Shown one piece after another: positions 1-10,678 of a stretch of 64,000 bases of DNA. Each line of letters starts with the position of its first letter. Position 1 is the first letter of the stretch. The stretch is taken from NCBI GenBank assembly GCA_025999455.1, contig AP024683.1, positions 2,792,451 through 2,856,450 on the forward strand. The letters run 5' to 3'. Made by a program: the position numbers and the translations under genes. The notes below the pieces were generated by a model. It saw nothing but the letters and a program-made list of their open reading frames with translations. It had not been told where the DNA came from and made no database searches. This DNA comes from Geminicoccaceae bacterium. GTDB taxonomy: Bacteria > Pseudomonadota > Alphaproteobacteria > Geminicoccales > Geminicoccaceae.

Positions 1-1
1 C

Positions 2-82
2 GCCGACGGTGGTGGCGAAAGCTGGCGGCTCCTGGCCGGCCACCTCGCCCCGATCGCCGCGGTCCGCTTCCTCCCGGATTGA
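2..82 (+). CDS. 3' end of an unidentified protein (partial)
   Basis: The frame is open from the left edge to a TGA at 80-82 and encodes 26 residues ending VRFLPD. Third codon positions are almost all G or C, as in the genes that follow, and the stop lies 15 bp before the glcD start. This suggests the end of a real upstream gene in the same transcription unit. The fragment is too short to assign a family. Confidence 0.4.
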   Translation, partial: ADGGGESWRLLAGHLAPIAAVRFLPD

Positions 83-97
83 GCTCGAGGTGGCACC

Positions 98-1537
98 GTG
101 AGCGGCATCGCCTTCCCCGCCCCCGATCCGAAGATCCTCGCCCGCAAGACCGAGATCGTGGCGGCCCTGCGCCGGCTCGTCGCCGCCCCGGACGCGGTGA
201 TCGACGATCCGGTCGAACTCGCCCCGTACGAAACCGACGCCTTCACGGCCTATCGGCGCCTGCCGCTCGCCGTCGTGCTGCCCTCTTCCACCGACGAAGT
301 GAGCCGCGTCCTCGCCCATCTCGCTCGTGAGGGCGTGAAGGTCGTGCCGCGCGGTGCCGGCACCTCGCTCGCGGGTGGCGCCATCCCGCTCGAAGACGCG
401 GTGGTGGTCGGTGTCGCGCGGATGAACCGGGTCCTCGCGATCGACCCCGCCAACCGGACGGCCCGTGTGCAGGCCGGGATCACCAATCTCGCGATCAGCG
501 AGGCGGTGGCCGAACAGGGTTTCTTCTACGCCCCGGACCCCTCCTCGCAGCTCGCCTGCACGCTCGCCGGCAACATCGCCATGAACTCGGGCGGGGCGCA
601 TTGCCTCAAATACGGCGTCACGACCAACAATCTCTTGGGCGTCACGCTCGTGCTGACGGACGGCAGCGTCGTCGAGCTCGGCGGCGAGGCGCTCGACGCG
701 CCGGGTTACGACCTCGTGGGCCTGGTCTGCGGCAGCGAGGGCCAGCTCGGGATCGTGACCGAGGCGGTCGTGCGGATCCTGCCGAAGCCCGAAGGCGCCC
801 GGCCCGTGCTCTTGGCCTTCCCGAGCTCGGAAGCGGCCGGGGCTTGCGTGGCCGAGATCATCGGCGCGGGCATCGTGCCGGTCGCGATCGAGTTCATGGA
901 CAATCCGGCGATCCGCATCTGCGAGGCCTTCGCGAAAGCCGGCTATCCCACGGAGGCCGCAGCGATGCTCATCGTCGAGGTCGAGGGCTCGGATGCCGAG
1001 ATCGACGCGGAACTTTCCCGGATCGTCGCGATCGCCCGCCGGCACGGCGTGACCACGATCAAGGAGAGCCGCTCGGCGACCGAGACCGCGCAGATCTGGA
1101 AGGGCCGCAAATCCGCCTTCGGCGCGACCGGCCGGGTCGCCGACTACATCTGCATGGACGGCACGATCCCGACCGGCCGGCTGCCCGAGGTGCTGCAGCG
1201 GATGGAGGCGATCGTGCGCGGCTACGGCCTGCGCGTCGCCAACGTCTTCCACGCGGGCGACGGTAATCTCCACCCCTTGATCCTCTACGACGTCAACGAT
1301 CCCGACCAAGCCGCCAAGGCCGAGGCCGCCGGGGCGGACATCCTGAAACTCTGCGTCGAGGTCGGCGGCTGTCTCACGGGTGAGCACGGCGTCGGCATCG
1401 AAAAGCGTGATCTCATGCGCCACCAATTCACGGAAGCGGAGCTCCGCCTGCAGGCCGCCGTCCGGCGCGTCTTCGACCCGAACGAGCTCCTCAATCCGGG
1501 CAAGGTCTTCCCGCTCGACCTCGCGAAGGCGGCATGA
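98..1537 (+). CDS. glcD: Glycolate oxidase subunit GlcD, FAD-linked oxidase
   Basis: The 479-residue FAD subunit of a glycolate/2-hydroxyacid dehydrogenase oxidises 2-hydroxy acids to 2-oxo acids at the inner membrane face. The FAD-binding type 4 (PCMH) fold is seen in PRGAGTSLAGGA (84-95) and NSGGAHCLKYGVT (about 163-175). The C-terminal cap carries HAGDGNLHP (385-393) and GEHGVG (428-433), typical of GlcD and D-lactate dehydrogenases. The GTG start at 98 has a GAGG ribosome site just upstream. The stop overlaps the glcE start as ATGA, so the two are probably translationally coupled. The family and the D-E-F order are clear; the exact substrate (glycolate or another 2-hydroxy acid) is inferred from the order. 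Confidence 0.93.
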   Translation: MSGIAFPAPDPKILARKTEIVAALRRLVAAPDAVIDDPVELAPYETDAFTAYRRLPLAVVLPSSTDEVSRVLAHLAREGVKVVPRGAGTSLAGGAIPLEDAVVVGVARMNRVLAIDPANRTARVQAGITNLAISEAVAEQGFFYAPDPSSQLACTLAGNIAMNSGGAHCLKYGVTTNNLLGVTLVLTDGSVVELGGEALDAPGYDLVGLVCGSEGQLGIVTEAVVRILPKPEGARPVLLAFPSSEAAGACVAEIIGAGIVPVAIEFMDNPAIRICEAFAKAGYPTEAAAMLIVEVEGSDAEIDAELSRIVAIARRHGVTTIKESRSATETAQIWKGRKSAFGATGRVADYICMDGTIPTGRLPEVLQRMEAIVRGYGLRVANVFHAGDGNLHPLILYDVNDPDQAAKAEAAGADILKLCVEVGGCLTGEHGVGIEKRDLMRHQFTEAELRLQAAVRRVFDPNELLNPGKVFPLDLAKAA

Positions 1538-2718
1538 GGCTCGAGCCCACGAGCGAGGACGAAGCGGCATCCCTCGTCCGCACACTCGCGCGCGACCGCA
1601 GCCCCGTCCGCCTCGAAGGTGGTGGGACGCGTCGGGCGATCGGGCGGCCGATCCGGACCGCGGCCACGCTCTCGAGCCGGAAGCTCGGGGGCATCACGCT
1701 CTACGCCCCGGCCGAGATGGTGATCGCGGCGCGAACCGGCACGCCCGTGGCCGAACTCGAAGCAGCTCTCGCCTCGAAAGGCCAGATGCTGCCCTTCGAG
1801 CCGCCCGATCACCGACGGCTGCTGGGCAGCGAAGGCGAGCCCACGATCGGCGGGATCGTCGCCGGTAATCTCTCGGGTCCGCGGCGCCTGGCCGTCGGGG
1901 CCTGCCGCGACGCGGCGATCGGCCTGCGCTTCGTCGACGGCCGCGGCGAGGTCCAGCACAGCGGCGGGCGGGTCATGAAGAACGTGACCGGCCTCGACCT
2001 CGTGAAGCTCCTCTGCGGCTCGTGGGGCACGCTCGCCTTCCTCACGGAAGTCACCTTCAAAGTCCTCCCCCGGCCCGAGTCCGAGCTCACCCTGCTCTTC
2101 GAAGACTTGCCGGACGATCGGGCGAACGCGCTCCTCTGCGCCGCCATGGCCACACCGTTCGGCCCGAGCGGTGCGGCGCACCTGCCGGCCGGCGTCGGTG
2201 CGGCGCGCGCCCGTACCGTCCTGCGCCTCGAAGGCTTTTCGGAGTCGATCCGCTACCGGGCCGATCGGCTCGCCGCCGCACTCGCCGCGTACGGGCGGGC
2301 GGACCGGGTCGAGGGGGAGGAGAGCCGCGCACTCTGGCGGGCGATCCGCGACGTCGAGCCGCTCGCCGAGCCGCGCGAGCGGGCGGTCTGGCGCCTGTCG
2401 CTGCCGCCGAAGCGCGGTGCCGAGGCCGTCGCGGCGATCCGCACCGAGCGCGACTGCACCGTCCTCTACGACTGGTCGGGCGGCCTCGTCTGGCTCGCGA
2501 CCGAGGAGGGCGACGACGCAGGCTGCGCGGTGATCCGCGCGGTCGCCCGTAAGCTCGGCGGCCATGCCACGCTCCTGCGCGGCTCGCCCGAGCTGCGGCT
2601 TCGGATCCCGCCCTTCCATCCGCCGGCCGAGCGGGTCCGCGCGCTCGAAACGGGCCTCAGGCGAACCTTCGATCCCGTGGGCCTGTTCAATCCGGGCCTG
2701 CTCGAAGCGGGGAGCTGA
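1534..2718 (+). CDS. glcE: Glycolate oxidase subunit GlcE, FAD-binding
   Basis: The 394-residue second flavin subunit of the GlcDEF complex. It has an FAD-binding type 4 domain with GGIVAGNLSGPRR at about 106-118 and the C-terminal sequence FDPVGLFNPG near 380-390, as in GlcE. It is shorter than GlcD, which is normal for this subunit. It starts at ATG 1534 inside the glcD stop (ATGA) and ends 5 bp before the glcF start, so the three are one coupled unit. In the family GlcE is essential for complex activity; its role in electron transfer from GlcD to the iron-sulfur subunit is inferred from family knowledge. Confidence 0.92.
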   Translation: MRLEPTSEDEAASLVRTLARDRSPVRLEGGGTRRAIGRPIRTAATLSSRKLGGITLYAPAEMVIAARTGTPVAELEAALASKGQMLPFEPPDHRRLLGSEGEPTIGGIVAGNLSGPRRLAVGACRDAAIGLRFVDGRGEVQHSGGRVMKNVTGLDLVKLLCGSWGTLAFLTEVTFKVLPRPESELTLLFEDLPDDRANALLCAAMATPFGPSGAAHLPAGVGAARARTVLRLEGFSESIRYRADRLAAALAAYGRADRVEGEESRALWRAIRDVEPLAEPRERAVWRLSLPPKRGAEAVAAIRTERDCTVLYDWSGGLVWLATEEGDDAGCAVIRAVARKLGGHATLLRGSPELRLRIPPFHPPAERVRALETGLRRTFDPVGLFNPGLLEAGS

Positions 2719-2723
2719 GGCCC

Positions 2724-4049
2724 TTGCAGACGAGCTTCCGCCCCGACCTCCTCGCGAAGCCCGAGATCCGCGACAGCGAGCGGATCGTCCGGACCTGTGT
2801 GCATTGCGGCTTCTGTACGGCGACCTGCCCGACTTACGTCCTCCTCGGCGACGAGCTCGACAGCCCGCGCGGCCGCATCTACTTGATCAAAAAGATGCTC
2901 GAGGAAGGTCGACCGGCCGACGAGCGGACGGTCCGGCACGTCGACCGCTGCCTTTCTTGCCTGTCCTGCATGACGACCTGCCCCTCGGGCGTGCATTACA
3001 TGCACCTCGTCGACCACGCCCGGGCCTGGATCGAGACGACCTACCGACGTCCCCTGCCCGACCGGCTGGTGCGCGCTCTGCTCGCGACCGTCCTCACGCG
3101 ACCCGGCCTCTTTCGCCTGGCGCTCCTCGCCGCGGCGGCGGCCCGGCCGTTCCGCCGCCTCCTGCCGAACGCGGGCCCGCTCGGACGGGTGCGGGCGATG
3201 CTGGAGCTCGCACCGAGGACCGGCCCCGCCCCGCCCTCGCCCGTCGAGCGGCCGCAGGTCGTCGCCGCGCGCGGGCCGCGTCGCGCCCGGGTCGCCTATC
3301 TCGTGGGCTGCGCCCAGCCCGTGCTCGCCCCCGAGATCGGCGAGGCGACCGTCCGCCTCCTGACCCGGCTCGGGGTCGAGGTCGTGGTGGCGAGGGGTGC
3401 CGGCTGCTGCGGCGCGCTCGTCCACCACATGGGCAAGGAGACGAGTGCGCACGCCGCGGCCCGGGCCAACATCGAGGCCTGGCTCGCGGTCGAGCGCGAC
3501 GGGCCGCTCGATGCGGTCGTGATCGACGCCTCGGGCTGCGGCACGACCGTCAAGGATTACGGCTGGATGTTCCGCCACGATCCGGCGATGGCCGAGAAAG
3601 CGTCGCGGATCGCGTCGCTTGCCCTCGACGTGAGCGAGCTCTTGGACCGGCTGGGTCTGCCGCCCGCCGCCCGCGATCTCGACCTCGAGGTCGTCTACCA
3701 TTCGGCCTGCTCGATGCAGCACGGGCAGAAGATCACCGATCTGCCGAAGCGCCTGCTGGCGACGGCCGGCTTCACGGTGCGCGAGCCCAAGGAGGGTCAT
3801 CTCTGCTGCGGCTCGGCCGGCACCTACAACATCCTGCAGCCCGAGATCGCCGCCCGGCTCCGCGAGCGCAAAGTGCGCAACCTCGAGCGGACCCGTGCCG
3901 CGGTCGTGGCGACCGGCAACATCGGCTGCATCACGCAGTTGCGCGGCGCCACCCGGCTGCCGGTCGTCCACACGGTCCAGCTCCTCGACTGGGCCACGGG
4001 CGGGCCGACTCCGCCGCCCCTCCGCTCGCTCGCGGGAGAGCCCGGGTGA
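2724..4049 (+). CDS. glcF: Glycolate oxidase iron-sulfur subunit GlcF
   Basis: A 441-residue iron-sulfur subunit that passes electrons from the flavin subunits to the respiratory chain. Two 4Fe-4S motifs are visible: C25, C28, C31, C35 and C76, C79, C82, C86. Two CCG domains follow, with CCG at 228-230 and 361-363. This is the standard GlcF architecture. The start is TTG at 2724, six bases after the glcE stop. The stop overlaps the GTG start of a tiny membrane protein gene (GTGA), so that gene is probably co-translated. Substrate is inferred as for glcD. Confidence 0.93.
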   Translation: MQTSFRPDLLAKPEIRDSERIVRTCVHCGFCTATCPTYVLLGDELDSPRGRIYLIKKMLEEGRPADERTVRHVDRCLSCLSCMTTCPSGVHYMHLVDHARAWIETTYRRPLPDRLVRALLATVLTRPGLFRLALLAAAAARPFRRLLPNAGPLGRVRAMLELAPRTGPAPPSPVERPQVVAARGPRRARVAYLVGCAQPVLAPEIGEATVRLLTRLGVEVVVARGAGCCGALVHHMGKETSAHAAARANIEAWLAVERDGPLDAVVIDASGCGTTVKDYGWMFRHDPAMAEKASRIASLALDVSELLDRLGLPPAARDLDLEVVYHSACSMQHGQKITDLPKRLLATAGFTVREPKEGHLCCGSAGTYNILQPEIAARLRERKVRNLERTRAAVVATGNIGCITQLRGATRLPVVHTVQLLDWATGGPTPPPLRSLAGEPG

Positions 4050-4336
4050 GCCCCGACGTGGCCGCCTGGGCGTCGCTCGTCTTCGAGTTCGCCTTGATCT
4101 TCGCCCTGCCGCTCGCCTTCGCGGTGCGCGAGCTCGTCCTCTTGCGGCGCGAGGATCGGCTCCGCGCCCGAGGCGTGACGCCGCCCGAGCCCGCCTGGTA
4201 TCGGATCGCGATCGCCCAGCAACGCCGGCTCGCCGAACGCCGTCGACGCGAGCTCGGGATCGACGAGGGGGCCGGCACGAGCCGCGCGCCCGGCCTCGGT
4301 GATCGGGCGACGGCGGCGGAGCGTACCGAACCGTGA
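4046..4336 (+). CDS. Small single-helix membrane protein, first of a pair
   Basis: A 96-residue protein with one hydrophobic segment (about residues 7-29), then a basic stretch with alternating Arg, Asp and Glu, and a hydrophilic tail. It is not recognised as a named family. The GTG start at 4046 overlaps the glcF stop as GTGA, which argues that it is translated with the oxidase genes. Its post-helix segment (ELVLLRREDRLRARG) resembles that of the next small gene (ELRILRRDERAARAR), suggesting two diverged copies or partners. A membrane anchor or electron-transfer accessory for GlcDEF is possible, but that is inference from position only. Confidence 0.7.
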   Translation: MSPDVAAWASLVFEFALIFALPLAFAVRELVLLRREDRLRARGVTPPEPAWYRIAIAQQRRLAERRRRELGIDEGAGTSRAPGLGDRATAAERTEP

Positions 4337-4375
4337 CCAGCGGCGGCAAGGGCACGCTGCCCCGGGAGAGACGGC

Positions 4376-4567
4376 ATGTCCGAGACCACGGCGTTCCTGC
4401 TGCTCAAAGGGTGGTTCACGGTGGCCCTGCTCGCCTTCGCGATCAACGAACTGCGGATCCTGCGGCGCGACGAGCGCGCGGCCCGCGCCCGCGCCGCCGC
4501 CGAGGTCGTACCGCTGCGGAGCTCGCCCGCGACCGCCGAGCCCGCCTCCGAACGACGGGCCGCGTGA
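4376..4567 (+). CDS. Small single-helix membrane protein, second of a pair
   Basis: A 63-residue protein with one membrane segment (about residues 6-24), followed by NELRILRRDERAARARA and a short polar tail. ATG at 4376 has GGGAGAG about 5 bp upstream. It lies 39 bp after the preceding small membrane protein and shares with it a motif of helix, then E-L-x-x-L-R-R, then a charged run. The expected topology is N-out or within the membrane with a basic cytoplasmic tail, by the positive-inside rule. The family is unknown. The pair looks like the end of the glcDEF transcription unit, because the next gene is on the opposite strand. Confidence 0.65.
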   Translation: MSETTAFLLLKGWFTVALLAFAINELRILRRDERAARARAAAEVVPLRSSPATAEPASERRAA

Positions 4568-4574
4568 CCGCGGC

Positions 4575-5135
4575 TCAGCCGGCCTCGAGGCTCGTGCCGG
4601 CGTAGATTTCGTCGAGCTCGAGCGCGAGCCCGAGCGGCGGCAGCTCGACCCGGCCGCGGCCGATGTGGTCGGTCACGATCCAGCGCTCGCCCTCTCGTAC
4701 CCAGCGCTCGACCCGCCGGCGGTCGGCGTGGACGAGCAGGATGAGCCGGACCTCGGGGATCTCGCGATAGCCGGCCGCCTTGCCGTGATCGTGGTCGGCC
4801 CCGTCGGGCGAGACGATCTCGACGAGCGCCGTGGGTGCCGGCGGCGGCTCACCCGGCCGCCAGGGCCGACAAACGACCGCCACGTCCGCCTGCCAATATG
4901 TCCGCTCGCCCTTCGGCACCCCCCATTCCACGGCGACTCGGCAAGGAGGCTTCACCTTCGAAAACATGAGACCGGCCAGGTTCCCCGCGATCGTGCTGTG
5001 ATCGGGCGAGGGTGCCGCCATCGCGACGATGCGCCCGTCCAGAAGCTCGTAGCGGGTGTCGGTGCCGTCGTGCCAGGCGAGGAACGCCTCGACGGTCACG
5101 GGCTCGGGCGGCGAGTTGCGGGCGGGCTCGGCCAT
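4575..5135 (-). CDS. Uma2 family (DUF820) putative endonuclease-fold protein
   Basis: A 186-residue protein of the Uma2/DUF820 family, a PD-(D/E)XK nuclease fold expanded in cyanobacteria and scattered elsewhere. Family features seen are the N-terminal YELLDGRIVAM (29-39, acidic E30), the PSPDH motif (42-46), D84 in WQADVAVV, E106 in ALVEIVSPD and K119. These match the expected D...ExV...K active-site arrangement. The start is ATG at 5135 with no strong ribosome site. It sits alone, tail to tail with the glc operon. The cellular role of Uma2 proteins is mostly unknown, and nuclease activity here is inference. Confidence 0.85.
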   Translation of the reverse strand: MAEPARNSPPEPVTVEAFLAWHDGTDTRYELLDGRIVAMAAPSPDHSTIAGNLAGLMFSKVKPPCRVAVEWGVPKGERTYWQADVAVVCRPWRPGEPPPAPTALVEIVSPDGADHDHGKAAGYREIPEVRLILLVHADRRRVERWVREGERWIVTDHIGRGRVELPPLGLALELDEIYAGTSLEAG

Positions 5136-5175
5136 GGCCGAAAGGTAACGCGAAAGGGCGCGCCGGGCGAGCCCG

Positions 5176-6147
<972 letters not shown>

Positions 6148-6260
6148 GCGCCCCTCCCCTGTCGGACCCCGCCCTTCCTTGACGGCCGCGACGCCCCGTC
6201 GCAAGGCTGCGCGCCGCGGCCCACGCCTGCGCGGGCCGCGCGGGATCGGGGAGGCGAGCG

Positions 6261-7853
6261 ATGCGGGAGCTTTTGACCGTCGGGCAGATGCTCGAGGTGC
6301 ACGCGCGCCTGCACGGCAACCGGCTCGGTGCGCGCGACCTCGAACGCGAGCTGACCTTCGCGAGCTGGAACGCCCGCGCCCGCCGCCTCGCCAACGCGCT
6401 CCTCGGCCTCGGGCTCGGCAAGGGCGATCGGGTCGCCGTGCTCGCCTACAATTGCCTCGAATGGGCCGAGCTCTACGCCGCGACCGCGAAGGCGGGGCTC
6501 GTCATCGTCCCGATCAACTTCCGCCTCGTGGCCGAGGAGATCCGCTACATCCTCGAGCATGCCGAAGCCGCGGCCCTCGTCGTCCAGGACGAGCTCCTGG
6601 GTGCCGTCGAGCCGATCCTGCCCGAGCTCGCGATCCCCGAGAGCCGGCGGATCCTCTTCGGCAAGGGCCGCGTTCCGGCCGGCTTCTGCGCCTACGAGGA
6701 TCTCGTGGTGAGCGGTGCCGATCGGGAACCCGAGGTCGCGGTCGGGATCGAGGATCCCTGGACGCTCATGTACACCTCGGGGACCACGGGTCGGCCCAAG
6801 GGCGTGCTCAAGAGTCACCGGGCGGCCGTCCTCCTCTCGCTCGTGACCGAGATCGAGCTCGCGCTGCACCGGCGGGACACGGCGCTCCTGGTCATGCCGA
6901 TGTGCCACGCCAACTCGCTCAACTTCTTCACCTCCTTCGCCTATTGCGGCGGGGCGACCTACGTCTATTCGCGCAAGAGCTTCGATCCCGAACATTGTCT
7001 GCGCACGCTCGCCGAGGGTGGGGCCACCTTCACCTCGCTCGTCCCCACCCAATACGTCATGCTGCTCGACGTGCCGGCCTCGGCGCGGGCGGGTCTCGAC
7101 CTCGGAGGGGTGAAGAAGCTCATGATCTCCTCCGCCCCGGCCCGCGCCGAGACCAAGCTCGCGACCATGGAGCTCTTCGCCCATGCCGGGCTCTTCGAGC
7201 TCTACGGCTCGAGCGAGGCCGGCTGGGTCACGATGCTCCACCCCGAGGAGCAGCTCGCCAAGCTCGGCACGGTCGGTCGGGAATGTGTGGGCACGGCACC
7301 CGTCAAGCTCCTCGACGAAGCCCGCCGCGAGGTGCCGGACGGGGAAGTGGGCGAGCTCTTCTCCTGCACGCCCTACACGTTCGACCGTTATTGGAAGGAC
7401 CCCGAGAAGACGGCCGAAGCCTTCCACGGTGCCTGGTGCTCGGTCGGCGACATGGCCCGCCGCGATCCGGACGGCTACATCGTGCTCGTCGACCGCAAGA
7501 GCAACATGATCATCTCGGGAGGCGAGAACATCTACCCGGCCGAGGTCGAAGCCGTCCTCGCCCGCCATCCCGCGGTCCGCGACGTGGCGGTCGTGGGCTT
7601 GCCCGACCCGCTCTGGGGCGAACGTGTCCACGCCGTCCTCGTCCTCGAGCCCGGCGCCACGATCGACGAGCGCGAGTTCCTCGAATGGGCGCGGCCGCAG
7701 CTCGCGGGCTACAAGCGGCCCCGCTCGGTGAGCGTCATGCCCGATTCCGAGATGCCGCGGACCGCCACCGGCAAGATCCAGCACCGCATCCTGCGCGACC
7801 GGCTCGTCCGCGCCGGCGCCACCACGACCGGCCAGGGAGAGCGCGCCCCGTGA
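6261..7853 (+). CDS. Acyl-CoA synthetase (AMP-forming), first gene of a three-gene operon
   Basis: A 530-residue ANL-superfamily ligase that forms an acyl-adenylate and then an acyl-CoA. It shows the P-loop [11 protein letters not shown] (171-181), YGSSEAGW near 315, the hinge region [17 protein letters not shown] (GGENIYP from 420) and the catalytic lysine K505 in TATGKIQHR. It resembles medium/long-chain fatty-acid or hydroxy-acid ligases, but the substrate is not readable from sequence. ATG at 6261 follows GGGGAGGCGAGCG. The stop overlaps the GTG start of the ThDP-enzyme gene (GTGA), so the two proteins are probably made together and act in sequence. Confidence 0.9.
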   Translation: MRELLTVGQMLEVHARLHGNRLGARDLERELTFASWNARARRLANALLGLGLGKGDRVAVLAYNCLEWAELYAATAKAGLVIVPINFRLVAEEIRYILEHAEAAALVVQDELLGAVEPILPELAIPESRRILFGKGRVPAGFCAYEDLVVSGADREPEVAVGIEDPWTLMYTSGTTGRPKGVLKSHRAAVLLSLVTEIELALHRRDTALLVMPMCHANSLNFFTSFAYCGGATYVYSRKSFDPEHCLRTLAEGGATFTSLVPTQYVMLLDVPASARAGLDLGGVKKLMISSAPARAETKLATMELFAHAGLFELYGSSEAGWVTMLHPEEQLAKLGTVGRECVGTAPVKLLDEARREVPDGEVGELFSCTPYTFDRYWKDPEKTAEAFHGAWCSVGDMARRDPDGYIVLVDRKSNMIISGGENIYPAEVEAVLARHPAVRDVAVVGLPDPLWGERVHAVLVLEPGATIDEREFLEWARPQLAGYKRPRSVSVMPDSEMPRTATGKIQHRILRDRLVRAGATTTGQGERAP

Positions 7854-9598
7854 GCGAGCCCACGACCCCCGTCGTCGATCTCAACACCGATCCGCTCGCC
7901 TGCGCCGCCTGGATCGCGCGCTTCCTCGAAGCCCGCGGCGTCGATCGGATCTTCGGTCTCCAGGGCGGCCACATCCAGCCGATCTGGGACCATGTCCACC
8001 GCCGCGGCATCCGCATCGTCGACGTCCGCCACGAGGGCGCGGCGGTCCACATGGCGCACGCCCATGCCGAGCTCACAGGAAAGCTCGGCGTCGCCATGGT
8101 GACGGCGGGGCCCGGTGTGACCAACACCGTGACGGCGGTCGCGAATGCCCATCTGGCCCGGGTGCCGGTGCTCGTGATCGGCGGCTGCCCGCCCCGGCCG
8201 CAGGCCAACATGGGCCCGCTCCAGGACATCCCGCACGTCGACATCCTGCGCCCCGTGACCCGCCGGGCCCGCACGCTCCGGGTGCCCGAGCAGGTGATCC
8301 GCGAGCTCGACGAGGCGGTGGCGGTGGCGATGGGCGATGCGGGCGAGCCCGGCCCGGTCTACGTCGAGATCCCGACCGACGTCTTGCGCGCCGCCGTTCC
8401 CGAAACCCTCGTGCTCGAGGAGTGGCTGCGGCCGAAGCCGCCCCGTCGCCTCCTCCCCGACCCCGCTTCGGTCGACGCCGCGGTCGAGGCGCTTTGGGGG
8501 GCGCGCCGGCCGCTCGTGATCACCGGCCGCGGTGCCCGCAACGCCTCGGCCGAGCTCGTCCGCCTGCTCGACGCCACGGGGGCGGTCTATCTCGACACCC
8601 AAGAAAGCCGCGGCCTCGTGCCCACGGACCATCCGGGCTTCGTGGGCGCGATGCGCGGCCAGGTCATGAGCGAGGCCGACCTCGTCCTCGTGATCGGGCG
8701 CAAGCTCGACTATCAATTGGGCTACGGCTCGCCCGCCGTGTTCCCGGCCGCCCGCCGCTTCGTGCGGATCGCCGACACGGCCGCGGAGCTCATCGACAAT
8801 CGCCGCGGCGATCCCGAAATCCTGGCCGATTCCGCCCTCGCCCTCGCGGCGATCGTCGAACGGGCGGGCAATCGCGAGCCCGCGACCGACCGCGATTGGG
8901 CCCGCGGGCTGCGCCGCCGCCACGAGGAGCGCGCCGCCGCGGCCGCGCGGGCCGCCGCTTCGGCCGGGCTCGGGAGCGACGGCAAGATCCACCCGATGGC
9001 GATCTTCGCCGCTTTGCGCGAGCTCCTCGCCCCCGACCACGTCGCGGTGGCGGACGGCGGTGATCTCCTCTCCTTCGCCCGGGTCGGCCTCGACTCGCGC
9101 ACCTACATGGACGCCGGCGCCTTCGGCTGCCTCGGCGTGGGCGTGCCCTTCGCGATCGCCGCCGCCTTGGCCTTCCCGGGCCGGCAGGTGATCTCGGTCA
9201 ACGGCGACGGGGCCTTCGGCCTCAACGCGATGGAAATCGACACCGCGGTCCGCCACGGGGCGCGGGCGGTCTTCCTCGTCTCCAACAACGCCGCCTGGAA
9301 CATCGAACGGTTCGACCAGGAGACGAACTATGGCGGGCGGGTCGTCGGCACGACGCTCGCGCATTCGGACTACGCCGCCATGGCCCGGGCGTTCGGCGCC
9401 CACGGCGAGCGGGTCGAGCGGCTCGAGGATCTCCGCCCGGCGCTCGCCCGCGCGTTCGAGCGAGCACCCGCGGTCGTCGACATCGTGACCTCGCGCACCG
9501 CGGTCTCCTCCGACGCGAAGAAGGGTCTGGGCTTCGTCCCCGACTACCAGCCGCTCACGGTCTGGGACGAGGCCGAGCAGCGGCGGCGCGGCCGATGA
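7850..9598 (+). CDS. Thiamine-diphosphate-dependent enzyme, acetolactate synthase/2-hydroxyacyl-CoA lyase type
   Basis: A 582-residue ThDP enzyme with the three-domain POX/AHAS layout: N-terminal pyrimidine-binding domain with catalytic E62 (VRHEGAA), middle domain (about 205-335), and C-terminal diphosphate domain with GDG at 452-454 and NN at 479-480. The family includes acetolactate synthase, oxalyl-CoA decarboxylase and 2-hydroxyacyl-CoA lyase. The start is GTG at 7850 inside the ligase stop, and its own stop overlaps the SDR start (ATGA). No small regulatory subunit gene (ilvH type) is adjacent, which argues against a biosynthetic acetolactate synthase. With an acyl-CoA ligase before it and a dehydrogenase after it, C-C cleavage of an acyl-CoA is a plausible role, but that is inference. 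Confidence 0.88.
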   Translation: MSEPTTPVVDLNTDPLACAAWIARFLEARGVDRIFGLQGGHIQPIWDHVHRRGIRIVDVRHEGAAVHMAHAHAELTGKLGVAMVTAGPGVTNTVTAVANAHLARVPVLVIGGCPPRPQANMGPLQDIPHVDILRPVTRRARTLRVPEQVIRELDEAVAVAMGDAGEPGPVYVEIPTDVLRAAVPETLVLEEWLRPKPPRRLLPDPASVDAAVEALWGARRPLVITGRGARNASAELVRLLDATGAVYLDTQESRGLVPTDHPGFVGAMRGQVMSEADLVLVIGRKLDYQLGYGSPAVFPAARRFVRIADTAAELIDNRRGDPEILADSALALAAIVERAGNREPATDRDWARGLRRRHEERAAAAARAAASAGLGSDGKIHPMAIFAALRELLAPDHVAVADGGDLLSFARVGLDSRTYMDAGAFGCLGVGVPFAIAAALAFPGRQVISVNGDGAFGLNAMEIDTAVRHGARAVFLVSNNAAWNIERFDQETNYGGRVVGTTLAHSDYAAMARAFGAHGERVERLEDLRPALARAFERAPAVVDIVTSRTAVSSDAKKGLGFVPDYQPLTVWDEAEQRRRGR

Positions 9599-10362
9599 GC
9601 CTGCGTGCCGATCTCTCGGGCAAGGTGGTGCTCGTGACCGGCGCCTCCTCGGGCCTGGGCCTGCACATGGCGAAGACGCTCGCCCGCGCGGGTGCCAAGG
9701 TGGCGCTCGCCGCCCGCAGGCTCGAGCGGGTCGAGGCCGAAGCGCGCGCGCTCGCGGATGAAGGGGCCACGGCCGTGGCGGTACCGCTCGACGTGACCGA
9801 CCCGGCGAGTGTGGAGGCGGCCGTCGCGCGCGTGCGCGACGCGCTCGGCCCGCCCACGATCCTCGTCAACAATGCCGGGATCGCGCACACCGACCGCGCC
9901 CTCGAGCTCACCCCCGAGACCTTCCGCGAGGTCGTCGCGACCAATCTCGAAGGTGCGTTCTACGTCGCGCGCGCGACGGCCCGGGCGATGATCGAGGCCG
10001 GGGTCGGTGGCAGCATCGTCAACGTCGCCTCGATCCTGGGCCTGCGCGTCGCCGGCCGGGTCGCGGCCTACGCCGCTTCCAAGGCCGGGCTCGTCCGCTT
10101 GACGGAAGCCTTGGCGCTCGAATGGGCGCGTCACGGCATCCGGGTCAACGCCCTCGCCCCGGGTTACGTCGAGACCGACCTCAACCGCGAGTTCCTGTCG
10201 AGCGAGGCAGGCCAAGCGCTCCGGGCGCGGATCCCGCAGCGCCGCTTCGGCCGGCTCGAGGACCTCGACGGCCCGCTCCTCCTCCTGGCCTCGGATGCCT
10301 CGGCCTACGTGACGGGTGCGGTGATCGTGGTCGACGGCGGGCATCTCGTCTCGAGCCTCTGA
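9595..10362 (+). CDS. Short-chain dehydrogenase/reductase (SDR)
   Basis: A 255-residue classical SDR oxidoreductase. It has the nucleotide motif TGASSGLG (15-22), the NNAG motif (92-95) and the catalytic residues S146, Y159 and K163. It ends VIVVDGGH, as in FabG-like enzymes. An Arg pair (about 41-42) after the second beta strand suggests NADP preference. ATG at 9595 overlaps the stop of the ThDP enzyme gene (ATGA), so it is the third gene of a tightly coupled operon. It probably interconverts an aldehyde/ketone and alcohol made or used by its neighbours. The exact substrate is unknown. Confidence 0.9.
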   Translation: MSLRADLSGKVVLVTGASSGLGLHMAKTLARAGAKVALAARRLERVEAEARALADEGATAVAVPLDVTDPASVEAAVARVRDALGPPTILVNNAGIAHTDRALELTPETFREVVATNLEGAFYVARATARAMIEAGVGGSIVNVASILGLRVAGRVAAYAASKAGLVRLTEALALEWARHGIRVNALAPGYVETDLNREFLSSEAGQALRARIPQRRFGRLEDLDGPLLLLASDASAYVTGAVIVVDGGHLVSSL

Positions 10363-10416
10363 CGGCCGAGGCCCGCGGCCGACCGAGAAGACCGCCCCTA
10401 CGATGTGGAATTCGCG

Positions 10417-10678
10417 ATGAGCCCAAGCATCTTCCGGGTCGATCTCGCGAACCTCGACGCTTCCGGCGGGGCCCCGGTGCGCGAGCTCGACCTCGGCACC
10501 GACGACGAGCGCATCCTCTCGGGCGAGGTCTCCGGCCTCTTCCTCGCGGCCGAGCCCTTTCCCTTCCGGCCGGCGGATCGGTGGTCGTCGGCGCCGGCGG
10601 GCGTGCCCGGGCGACGGTCCACGATGCCGGTTTCGTCGGTCGGCTCAGGAGGCCGGTCGCGTGGGTCGGCCTCGAACA
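10417..10678 (+). pseudogene. Possible decayed or truncated reading frame beside tRNA-Ser
   Basis: This fills most of the 316-bp stretch between the SDR stop and tRNA-Ser. An ATG at 10417 opens a frame starting MSPSIFRVDLANLDAS, with GC-rich third positions like local genes, up to about 10570. Coding character then seems to continue in another frame (VVVGAGGRARATVHDAGF...) and runs into the antisense of the tRNA. That pattern fits a frameshifted remnant whose 3' part was lost, perhaps by an event at the tRNA. No family is recognised. A chance open frame in GC-rich DNA is the alternative. Confidence 0.3.
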
